Below are positions 48,236 to 60,200 of a stretch of 64,000 bases of DNA, one piece after another (position 1 is the first letter of the stretch; each line of letters opens with the position of its first letter). Source of the DNA: Callipepla californica brunnescens (Eukaryota > Chordata > Aves > Galliformes > Odontophoridae); contig JALIRH010000126.1 in the NCBI GenBank assembly GCA_023055505.1, forward strand, positions 434,001 through 498,000, in the 5' to 3' direction. The notes below the pieces were generated by a model that had not been told where the DNA came from, searched no databases, and was given only the letters and a program-made list of their open reading frames with translations. The position numbers were made by a program, and so were the translations under genes.

Positions 48236-51200
48236 CCCCAAATCATAGTGATTCCAAGCCATTTTCAGGATTTTGTTTTGCTTGTCTTGTGTGTTATAAC
48301 TATAGATTATCAATCATACAGGGTTATTAATGTGATGAAACATTCTCATGTGGAAAGTACACACCAATAAGCAGACAGTAGGAGTAATTACACTAGAAAC
48401 CTCAACGAAGTGCATGAGAGCTGTGCTGGTGTTTTTAACACAGTCTACTAGAATTTCAGCAACTGCAAGGTGGTCTTGTCCAATACTAAAGGTAAGAAAA
48501 ATCCAAATCCAGGCATAAATCAGATTTCAGTTTCTTTCTTGCCTTCTTTTCTAGCTTCTCATAATTAATTTCGAAAAACAATGGCAATTCTGTGACTTGC
48601 TCTCAAACTTTCCAGGTTCACAAACCCTCACAAACCTTACCCGAAGAAAGCAAAATAATTCCCAAATGCATTCATTTTCTCAAAGCAACAATTTCCATTT
48701 AAAAAATAATAATGATGACATGATAGTTTTCCACAACTTCCATGGTAAGATTAACAGATGATCATGCAGGAGAAAACCCAAATATAATAAAAGCAAGTTC
48801 AATGCCACAGAATCCAGCTGATATGGTCCTGTTAAATGGCACTTGTGGTATCAGGTCCCATTCAGATCCACCTAGGAATATTTCTCAATACAAAGACTGC
48901 CAACCAATATCTCATCTTTCCAAGCCCAAAGGCCCACAGTGGGTCTTATAAAGCTAAGCCAATTTCTATGCCTCACTCCAGTTTCTCTCTCCCAACTACC
49001 CGTGCAGTACCAGGACACAGTTGCAGTAAAAGCTGAGAAATGTCAGCAAGGCAGATGGGAATGTGACAAGAGCTCATGGGCTGGGGTATCTAATTCAGAT
49101 GCTCCTCAGTTCTACTGCTTCTCTTCTCCAGCCTCACTTGGGTTAGATGTTCATTGCACAGTAACACATTACACTGTGACAAGCTCTTCTACCCACAGTC
49201 ACAGAACATCTGCTTTCCAGGCCTTGTTGGAGGTTTCCTCTAGAAATCTCTCTAATGTGACATATCTTCCCACACTTCTGCCTGTAATGGGAATGGCCAG
49301 CATACTCCAGCTATTCTCACACAGCTTCCCACTGATTTTCAATGGTGCCCCAAAGTTACAGCACCTTGTCGCTACTGAAAAATGCAATTAATAGATTTTC
49401 ACAATAAAACAGGCTGTAATCTTTTAATTCTTGTCCTGAACTGAGCTTCTGTTGGCTTCTGAAGACATCCTGCAAAAAGTTATCTTACCAACTCAACTGC
49501 TTGGACAATAAAGTCAAAGAGGGAAAACATCCATGGACCTATCATGTGATTCTGTTCTTTTCAGCACATCACTAGCATAGCAGGTGATGACGTTTCCTTT
49601 TGGCAAAGGTTATTGACAAATGAATGCTGATTCATAAAGCTGATATTGTAGAAATAAGAGTATAGCTTCCGAAAGAACTATGAACTGAGTACAATGACAA
49701 ATATACAGGTTTCTCCTAGTCATGACTCATCCAGTGTGGCCACTTAATATCTGATGTCATGGCAGAAGGGAAATGACTTCTGGAGACTGAAGTACAGGGT
49801 GCAAAGCTTACCAAAGCTGAAGTTTAAAGACCAAGGTGTGTGAGAGGACCAGCTGTCTCTCCCTTTCTCCCATATGCCTTGCACAGCAAGCTCCAACAGA
49901 CCTCTTCCAAAGCTGAACCTAACTTAGCACTTCACACAAGTTCCTGGTGTTGTCTCCTTTATCCCATACCAGGATTGGTGGTGCTTCCCCCCGACCCTGG
50001 CTGCCCTTGGCTGGTGACAGGGTGGAAAAGGTTTGTACTCACCTGCCACCTCGATTGTGATGCAGGGGGTGAAGGCCAGACTGATGTGCTCCTGGATTTC
50101 CTCACGACACCTGTATGGGCCAGATCACCACACCTCCTACCTCTTCAATGCAGATCTGGAAGTTATCTTCCACAGATGACAAAATGAGAGTTGTCTGAAT
50201 CTTTTTCCATTTTGAAATAGTGAGAACATTGCACCCAGATTTTATTTTCTCATCCCCTCTCCATTAGGGCAGACACCTGAAAATCTAGATTAACCTCCTC
50301 TTAACCTCGTCACTCACCTTACCATTTCTTGCAATGATGAAGTTTTATGGAGACTTGCAAAAGAAAATTATCTGTTGAAATATTTCAGTGTTAGCATAAG
50401 CCTTTTTAGCTGTTATATCTGAGTCACATAAAAAAAAATAATCATCATCATCATAATAATAAGAGTCCCTAATGAGATTTCATGGTCAGTGGTAAAAACA
50501 TACTTGTTCCCAAGCTGCTACAAGCATGAAAAGCCTAGGTATTTATCTTCCATGTACAATGAGTGAGGAGCAGACAGGGAAATTTTCTGCAGAGAATGAG
50601 TCACATCAGCTCAAAGGCCTTAATAAATGTCAGACAAGCTGCTGTCTGTGGACACTTGGTAGAGCAGCTGTTTGCCTTACTACCAAGCCTATCCTTAGTG
50701 GGTGGATGGGAAGCGCTTCAGGGGCAGAACTGGAAAGCTCTAACTCCTAGCCAAAAAAACAACACTGGGTTCATAATGGAATTTCTTCTATCTAAACCAA
50801 CAGCCCATGGGAAACTGCTTTTGGAAACAAATCGGTGTTACTTGGCATTGTTTCTGTGGAAACTTTTCACTGAAGCCTTTGCAAACTTTGACCCAAAAAT
50901 CTGTTCCTTAGTAACTGCAGTTATTCAAGACCCTATTCCACATATATATGCCTTGCTGTAAATCTGTAGTAACACTGAAAGCATTAGTAGCAAATTAAAA
51001 TTATCTTGTGTATTAATTTTAGCTCACTTGGATATTACGGGGTTGACTGGTTCTTGGCAGGGAATCAGAGACAAAAGGCACAAAGCTCATGGGACAAAGC
51101 CAGAGTCTTTACATGCATCTCAGGCTTATTATCATTTATAATTGTTTGTTCATTCTTATTGGAATAAAGCAATATTAAGCAATTGGAATAAAGCTATTGT

Positions 51201-53689
51201 AAGCAAAGTGTAAAAAGCAATGATTTTTAGCATTCTAGCTCTCAAGTAGATTTATCTGGGATTTAGTAAGTTCATACGTTATCCCTTTTCAAATACAGAG
51301 TATAATGAAAGTTCCTCACCACCGTAGGAAAAAAAAGTTGGAATTAATGTTAGTGAAGTTGGTGGAGAATTATATGGCATCTCAAAATGAGTAAGTCATG
51401 AGGCCTGTGAAGCTTTAAATTCTTTTCTTCCTATGAGAAAAAAAAACAGCATATTTTACTCACAAAGACTCCTAGACCAGACAGCAGAAGTAATAACAAG
51501 TTTTCTTTGGAATTCTCTAACTCTCCCTCCCTTCCCATCTTGTCTAATTTCTGTGTTGTTACAGCATGTTAAGCTCTATAGCTATCAGGCAGACCTGGAA
51601 AAAGAAGGAATTATCTACTACAGCAATATACTCTTAGTAAACCACAGGTAATACATGGCTGAATATTTGTAGGATGCGGCAAAATTCATCTACTAGGTGC
51701 CAAAAAAACAGAATGTGGTATAGAATTTTTTGTCATGGCTCATCTAATGTATTCTCTTATTTTTTTTGAAGTTTGCATTACCAGAATCTGAGATATGAAC
51801 CCTGCTCGCCTTGGCCATGCCGCACCTCCAGCACCACCTCAGATGGTCACACTGTCAGCTCCAGGCTCTGGACAAGAATGAATTCATGTAAAGGAGGAGG
51901 TAGCCTCCCATCTTCATCATCTCCTGGTCTGGGATGGCGGCAGCTGTGGAGGTGTGAGGTAGGAAGCTCTCTGTGCCTCCAGGTTTTCTAAAGTGCGCCA
52001 TAGCCCAGGGCACAATCTGGATTAGTGCAATTGCTGGGTGAGGTTCTGTGGCTTGCATTACGGAGGAGTTCAGATGAAATAGCCATGGCCTCCAGGCCTG
52101 TAAAAGTATTATAGGATAGAACACTTATTCTTTCTCTATCTTCAGATCTTTTCTGCTGAATCTCTACACATGGGAGAAAGGATGAAACTGTAGAACAAGC
52201 TACTGGATTCTTTCAGTAAGGCATGGGTTTAAACACAGTCCAAACTCTGCCTTGCCCTCAAGGAATTGCTTGGGAGACTCATTTTTATCCTGTCTCTAAT
52301 CACCACAGAGTCTGGTACATCTTACAGTTAAAAGTATTAAATATCTTATTACTACACATATCAAATTCACTTTACTTGTTTTCTTCTTTTTTACATGGCT
52401 GGAACATAATTTTATTTCTCAGTCCTCGATTTTGTACTTGGCTGAGGGCGAGCCAAGTTAGGGCTTGTGATTCTGGAAAGCTAGGCATGTAATGACAAAA
52501 AACTGCTAGACTGTCTGTGTGCAGGGTTTTGGTATTTACAATATTTTTGTTCAAATTGCCATGAAGAGAAGATCTTCATACTTAAGTCTAATTCACTTTA
52601 AAAGCCAAATGAAAAGGGAATCCCCCACACATGTGAGATTTTATCCATGGCTGGTAAATATGCAACCATTAGTTAGAATGGTGTGCTGATAATGTGTTAC
52701 TTGTTAAACAAAATCCTAGAATGACATACTCTGCCAGTTCATCTTGCTCCACCCTCCCAGACGTCATTCTCAGCTGAATATGCAAAATTATATTTTCTTC
52801 CACAATTCTTGATACCTTTTACTGAACATCTTTCAAGTCCAAAACTGATAGTTTTCTTTCACTTGCAACGTGCATCAAGAGTTTCTGCAAATGTTATGAA
52901 ATCTAAGGATAAAGGAATTTTCAAGAAATAGAAATCAAATTGGATTGAAGTTCTTTGTGGAATAATTTGTATTTGACAATAACAAAGCATACACCTCTTG
53001 AAGAAAAATAAAAAAACAAACAAACAAAAACACAACAACAAAGAGGAGCAATTGGTTTCTGCAAAATATTAATTGCTTAGAAAAAAAATATACAACGACA
53101 TCATAAACTGTCAGCCCAGAATACAGGTCAGCCTTATTTTTCTGTCAAGTCCATGAATATGTTTCATTTCATTAGTATCAGTCCAAATATCCAGTCTTGC
53201 CCTAATAACCTGCTGAGGCACCACCAGTGGTCTTCACCCAATGAATACCAGAGGGCTGATAAGTGCCAACAGCAGAGTTGTGCTGCAGGAGATAGAGGTC
53301 AGAATGGCTGCTGCTGAAGAGGTATACTGCTCAAGGAGGAAACTAAAAATGATATTCCTAGGGTCAGAAAACAAATACGTGAATTCAGAAAAAAGTTGTT
53401 GAGGAAAGATATGATTATGAACAAGAGCTTAGTGATGTGAGAAAAGATACAGTGAAGACAAAAAGAACTGTAAAAATGCTTCAAGTAATGGAAATACACC
53501 CTTCACTAAACAGAACAGAGATATGAGGGATGTTTATTTTGGAGTACAAATAAAGATGGGGCTGATGCAAAACTGCATTAACTTTGCTTTGCTTAGGATT
53601 TGCTTTGCTTAGGATGACTATAACAGACATACTAAGTGATGAATGATTGCTTGAGGTCAACATCTAATTAGTTTGATGTCTGTTGGAAT

Positions 53690-53742
53690 CAATGATCCTT
53701 GTGGGTCCTTTACACTTCAGGGCAGTCTATGATTCTATGAGG
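53690..53742 (+). mobile_element. CR1 LINE, 3'-tail fragment
   Basis: AATGATCCTTGTGGGTCCTT followed by CAGTCTATGATTCTATGAGG matches the terminal part of CR1 including the ATTCTATG repeats. Confidence 0.8.
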
Positions 53743-54006
53743 TTCGTATCACCAACATTTCCAAGTCCACATTTTTGGCTTCCATAACATATGGATAATA
53801 AAACTGAAAAGAGGCCAAATAGTTTGGGGACAATCAAAGGAAATCTTTTTGATTTACACTGTTCATCACTAACTTTTTTAAGGCATTTCTGCAAAATACA
53901 ATGGGGATAAAGGTATATGGTTGTTGAGCATCCATAGCTGAAGATCCTGCTTTAAAGCTGAAAATTAGAGTCTTAGAGTCTGTACTTAGAATGGCTGTGT
54001 GGCTTC

Positions 54007-54044
54007 AAAAAAAACCAAAACCAAAAAAAAAAAAAAAAAAAAAA
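54007..54044. repeat. A-rich simple repeat
   Basis: AAAACC units followed by about 22 A. No retrocopy was recognised upstream of it. Confidence 0.85.
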
Positions 54045-57034
54045 CACAACACTTTTTCGCTTACCAAAATACTGTGAAACTGTTCCTGTTGAGATTGAGA
54101 TATGTTTCACTTTTCTCTGAAGCAGACAGTACTGGAAGTTTTTTTGGGGTAAAGTCATACAGCTGTGGTATAAAAGCAGACATTGCAACACAGAAAAGCT
54201 GCTACTTTCTCAGGAAAGTTGTATTTCACCCAAATAACGGGTTTCTGTACACAGTCATAGAATGGCATGGAAGATGCCAACCGTTTTGAAGAAAAGAGTC
54301 TTTGTAAGATTAGTTAGCTGTCTCCTGCTCAGGGAAAAGAAGCTCTGGTAACTTCTGACAGATATTTTTCAAACTCATCTTGGAAAATTCACCAATAAGA
54401 TTAAGTGAACTCCTAGCATAATAACTAGTGTTTCCCTATCTTCATGAGATGGCAAATTTACCAAAAAATTTACCAAAAGAAAATAAAGAAAATCACATAC
54501 AGCCTCCAGCTACTTCTTTGGTAATATTTCCATGCATTGTTGTAACACAAAGCACAGTCGGTGAAAATTAAATGGGTAATTTTTAGTCTGAACCATGCTT
54601 GTGATAAGAACAAAAAAGTCTACGTAAAAGTTTTTAATGAGATTGCTTAACATGAGGACTTCTGAACTTCTCTCTTGATTTATTAAAGCTCTGTTCCACT
54701 TGAATCTCTGATATATGGAATTTCAAGAAGAATGATGTCTCTGGGAGGATGCAAAGGTGATGTGATTTTTTCATGGGAAGCTAATATTAGCAGTAAAATA
54801 GGGCAGCTTCTGCTGCTTCATAACATAAACCTTCCTGAGAGGCTGAGTGGGCTTTGCATCTCCTTAATGAAGATACATTTTTTCAATTTAAAATCCTATG
54901 CAAGTGAAATACTGCTTTCACTGATGATTGCAGAAGGAAATCAATTCAGTATTACATGTTCTGAAATAGATCCCATAAATTGTCTTCACTCCTTGATTGC
55001 AATAAAAGCCTGACAACCCACACAGCTGAGGCTCTGTCTCCCTATTTGGACTGCAGATGGTATTCAGACTACCAGCAGAGTGAGCTGGAAGTAAGGAGAA
55101 GCCTGAGAGAGATCTACTGACACTGGATTAATATAGACATTTCTTTTTTCATAGTATCTGATTTTCAGAAGCTCTTGAGAATTTAGAGTTCAAATCTCTG
55201 AGATCCATGATATACTGTACTATACAAGGTCATTCATGTCACAGAAAACTTTATGGGCAATAGCTCTCGCTGTCAGAGGGCAGTCAATATGTGCAGACAC
55301 ACGGTACTTCACAAGCTAAAAACGACATTTGTTTTGGGCTGTAACACTGCAGACCTAGTCTCACAAACTGCTGGGAGCACAATTTATCTTACTTGCACTG
55401 AATGATTCATAGGAAAGTACAGGAAAGGTGAGTCCTCTGTCTCAGAAAGGAAAACTGGCATGGTGAAATTAAGGGGTTAGCACTGGAGCAGAGGCTGATT
55501 CTGCTGGAATGGTAACAGCAGCTCAGCAGCTGCTGGAAAAGTGTCCATAACACTATACCCTGCAAGGCTCATTTCCTCTGACTTTGAATGCCTGGGCAGT
55601 GAAAACTGCTACCAGCATGCATGGCTCATTAAAAAATCACTACATCTCTCAGCTGGAAAATGAACCAGACTCTTGGGCCCACAAGTTGGGCTACGTGTAG
55701 GCAGACTGTCCTTTAACCTCTGTGTCTTGCTGTACTAGTGATACACCATTGCTTATTTTGTGGTTGAAGTTTATCAACTTTCAGGTCTGCAGAAACTTTT
55801 CTGCCCTTAGAACAGCCTCAACAAGAAAGATAAATATATTTTTGCACAGCCACAAAGGCATTGCACCAGTCACTGGATACTGAGTTTCTCACCTCAGAGA
55901 GCTCTACAGCTTTAACTCTGCTGCATCCAAGCTACAGAACCTAACAAGATTTAAACTACTATCACAGCAGCTAGAATCTCCTTTAAAATTCCCCTCTCCT
56001 AGGGAGGTGATGAAAGACTCTACAGCAGGTGATGAGGAAGCAGATGCCCCGCCAACTCGTTCTCCTAGTTGGTAGTAACCAACAGGGAGAAGGTTTGGGT
56101 GATACACAACCATTCTCAGGGATCCTGACCCTCTCTTAATCTGCAGTTTGAGGACTTATCCTGAGAAACATCAAAGTGTAAAGACCAGAAAGAGAGAAGC
56201 AACTCATTCCTCTGGCAGTTATTAATTTTGCAAAGACAGACACTGAAAGTTGGCCTACTATGTCTATGAAAACATTTGCTGTTCTCTCCTCAAATTAAGC
56301 TAACAAAAATTATTTATATAGCAAACGGAGCCAGATCTCATGTAAGAGAGATTTAGGGGATTTTTTTTTTTTAGAAGAGACAAGTTTTTGTTTTTTTTTT
56401 TAAACTTACAAATAATTTTGTGGGCTTACTCCAAGCCCCTAGATCTGGTTTGGTATCATCACTCTCATCTTGGAGGAGAACATGGATTAGCTCTGAGGTC
56501 AGCTAGGCACAGGTGATAGACCATCTGGGCAGCCAGAGCCTCCTGGAAGTCACTACAACTCTACTACAGCATGGGAAAAAGCTGTCAGAAAGCAAAGTCA
56601 AAGAGGACAAATGATATCCAGTATATAAATACACCTAACACTCACAGCTGAAGGTTTTTGTTTCCACACTAGTGGAAGAATAACAGCCTTGATTTTGAGA
56701 GTGAGCTTTTTAGAAGTAAGAAGAAGAAGCTGCACAGATACAAAAGGAAAAAAAAAATCAACTACAATCATTAGACAACACTAAATGCAGGGGAAATCTT
56801 GTGTATGTCTGTGGGTGGATGCCTGCACATCTGTCTCCAAACACGTCAACTGAGTTGTTCACGTATTACAAGTTCTTAGTTAGTTCTTAGTGTACAGTAG
56901 ATATGGCAATAAACTGTGGGGGAGCTGTATTTACACCATTCAGTGCCTGTGAAAAGGTGCTTTCCATTGGCTTAAATTTATGCAATCAGCAGCAATTTTT
57001 GGTATCCAGAGTAGACAGTAAATGATGTCTTTGA

Positions 57035-57056
57035 TTTTTTTTTTTTTTTTTTTTTT
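57035..57056. repeat. Poly-T tract just downstream of the ASB11 stop codon
   Basis: About 20 T on the plus strand, that is poly-A on the ASB11 sense strand, 70 bp after the stop codon and within the expected 3' UTR. Confidence 0.85.
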
Positions 57057-57125
57057 GATATAATAATTTTGGAGTACACAAACACTTGTTCCTCTTTCTT
57101 TTCCAGTGTAAAGGTAATCACAGGC

Positions 57126-57250
57126 TTATCGATGTAGGAGAAAGTTCTCAAGTGGCTCAGGCAGGTGCAGCTTATGGACTGCATATAGGCACGACCGACC
57201 CAGATGCTTTCTGATGCACAGTCGGCACAGCTGTGCAAGGCTGGAGGGGC
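57126..57250 (-). CDS. ASB11: ASB11 terminal coding exon (SOCS box and stop)
   Basis: Acceptor TTTCTTTTCTTCCAG, then GC-CCC-TCC; Gly is split across the junction. It encodes PSSLAQLCRLCIRKHLGRSC, then LYAVHKLHLPEPLENFLLHR and TAA (57128-57126). Human: ALSQLCRLCVRKCLGRACHQ, AIHKLHLPEPLERFLLYQ. The BC box and the LPEPL Cul5 box are both intact, so the protein should recruit Elongin B/C and Cullin 5. Confidence 0.96.
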
Positions 57251-60200
57251 CTGGAAGAAAAGAAATAAAAGGAAGAGCAAGCATCATCATCCTCGGTAAA
57301 AGCCAGAAGGTAACAAACAGCAGCAAGATCTGAAAATCAAATTGAGCACTACACAATCACTTTCTGAAGTTAAGGAGAGCAACATGCACTGCTGACTTAT
57401 TTTGTAAAAACTGTTTAAACGTGTTGAAGCCTATGAACACTAAAAACATTTTTATGCGTGCACAGCAAGGCTTTTCTGAATTTTTTCTCGAGCAAATACT
57501 GAAAATACTATATAGTAGTCCACTGGAAACAGAGTGCCAGGATACATAGCTCTTGTGTGACAATTAGGAAAATGGAAACATTTTATCTTTCACATCAAAT
57601 AATAGCTAGGAAGTGGAACATTTAAAAGGAGAGTAAGCATGGAAGAAAAGTCAGAGGAAATAAAGAATTCTCTTGAAGATAATTCAAACAGAAGGACCTC
57701 AGAAAACAAATGAAGTGAGGAAGTTGTATATGTTAGATACAGAAAAGTGTATGCAAATAAAACCGAAGGAGTGTATGTTATATCAGGTACTGAAGAAACC
57801 TCATCTCCGAGAAGGGAAGAGCCAGCAGTAACTGAAGAACCCTATGGCCCACTTGACTGGGAGGGAGGATAGGGAGACAACTTGAAAGAGAAAATCGAGC
57901 AGAGGTACGGGAAGGGATGAGATTATTGATAGCGACATTATTTACCTACAGAAGCTCTCAATTACACAAGGCAACTGGAGTGAGACACTTGCCTCTCTGC
58001 TCAGGCCTGAACACCGCAGACATGGTGACAGAAATCACAAGAAATGAGCATTCAGTGAAGGTCCTCTAGGAAGTTTTTAAACATGATAATGATAGACCAC
58101 AAGGCAATGTGTTAAGGAGCTGCATCAGGGGAGAGACAGGCCAGGGGTTAGGGAAAGGGTCTGCACCAGAGATTGGTGGGCCTGGAACCGGGCATGCACA
58201 GCCCCGAGTGCCCAAGTTCAAGGAGAATCTGCATAATGCTCTCAGATACATGGTTTACATTTGGGGTGGTACTGTGTGGAGCTGGGAGTTGGAATTGATG
58301 ATCTTTATGGGTCTCTTCCAACTCATGTAATTCTACAACTTTTCTATGACATTCTAGGACAAATTAAAGCACCACATGAAATGTTATGGAGAAAGAGAGT
58401 GGGACAGAAGAATATTAAATCAGTGTTTCACTTCCTTCATAAAACTCATCTGCCTTGTGTGGTGAACACAAAGCTTATGCACCCCATTGACATTAATTAC
58501 CATCCAAGAGCTCTTGAGTTCTCTATTCACATTACATTTGCTCTCCATTGTCAGGGAGGAGTTGTGACCAGGAAGGCAGAGCGCTGGGGGGCACAGACCA
58601 GCTAACAGGGCACAAGTGAGCTGGGAAACATGGAGATTAGAGGACAGGGGGATTTAACAAAGCACATCCCTCCTCCAGGGATATTGCTGTTGGATGCACA
58701 AAGTTTTGGCTATGTGTGGCACAGGAGAAAATGACATGAGAAGTGTTAGATTTATTTCTGCTCAGAAGTTTATCCAGGTAGATTGGGAAGATAACTAGAA
58801 ATACTGGATAGCTTGCATATAAGCTGCAAATGACATTGTAATCCCACAAATGTTCATTTTTATTATTTTTTTTTCAGGAAGAAGGTCATTGAGCTACAGT
58901 GTTTGTCTGAACACAAGATGATGCTACTAAAATAGCTGTGATAATATCAGTGAGTAAACTCTCATGGCAGTTTTTAAGCCTCAGTCCTTAGAGTCTTGAC
59001 TTGTAAATAAGGATAATTTACCTTCGATAAATGGAAAACAAAGGCACAGAATAACTATCCAATTTGATCACTAAAACTCTAACACTTGTCAGCAGTTCTA
59101 GCATCAAAACAGAGACTGCTTGCTCATTTATGTGTAGTGTGATACAGGCTTGAAATTAATAGAGAACTTACAGAGAGGATTAAATCAATTAAGAGAAAGG
59201 TTTTAGGTAAAAGAAATAAATACTGATCAACTTTGAAACAGCAAAAGGGAAAGGGCAAAGGGGAAAAGGCAAAAGAAACCTTTACCTTCCCTAAGTAAAA
59301 GTGCCTGCTCCACTTTGCTGTTGGGTATTGCAAGATCCAGGGCACATTTGAATTCAGCATTTCTGCATTTCAGGTTAGCACCATAGTCTGCCAGCAAGAT
59401 GACTATTTCCGCACTGGATTTCCTTGCTGCTGCATGGAGTGGAGTATCTAGTTGCTTCCCCGCATTAACATTGGCTCCTTGGGAGAAGAAGAGTGCAGGG
59501 TTGGCACCAGGAAAAAGCAAGAAATATCTGATCTTGTGCCACATAATTTGGGTATCCACTGGTAGCCTCAATAAATGAAGGGGATGGATGGCACCCAAGC
59601 CTCTCTCACCACTCTGTGACATCGGTGCAAACCTCAGATCAAATTCTCATTGTATAAGCATCTACTGAGCCACTGAATCCTGTCTACAAAAGGCAAAGCT
59701 GGTCAACCATTGAAATTCATAGACTATCAACCCAATAGATGATCAAAACCTATCAAAAATTTGTTAGTATCATTCAGTATCTATCTTAGATTATGTTAAT
59801 TTAATTACAGGGAGGAAAACACCCTTTAAGTGACTGTAATAACTTTGGGAGCACAGCAAGCAAAATGCTTGCCTTGAGCTTCCCATATTTTCAGCAAATG
59901 TCATAAGCAGAAATTCACACTAGGTTATAAATTGTGACTGGGCCTACAGAGATCATTCTTTCAAACATCTTTACTCTTACTTTCATCATTAGCTGAAAAG
60001 AAAATGAGGTGAATGCTTAGCATGGCAGTTTAATTTTTCATAATCAAATGACTTGATTTTGGTCATCAATATTAGCTGATCTTTTCTGTTTTCTGACATT
60101 GTTTTAGAAAACTAAAACTCTGGTTTACTTCCACATTCAAACGGTCTCAGGTAAATTAGAATTAGAATTTTCCAGTAGGGAGATTCTAAGTTCAATAATT

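Larger units (their letters stand above)
43831..57125. other. Intergenic spacer between ASB9 and ASB11
   Basis: About 13 kb with no recognised gene on either strand. It holds a CR1 3' end (44203-44478), another CR1 tail (about 53690-53742), and A- or T-rich repeats (44573-44628, 48199-48235, 54007-54044, 57035-57056). The part nearest 57125 should include the ASB11 3' UTR; no clear AATAAA was found close to the stop codon. Confidence 0.5.

Noticed and set aside
54007..54044. Poly-A tract as the tail of a processed pseudogene
   Set aside because: No coding homology upstream, no target duplication seen; treated as a simple repeat.
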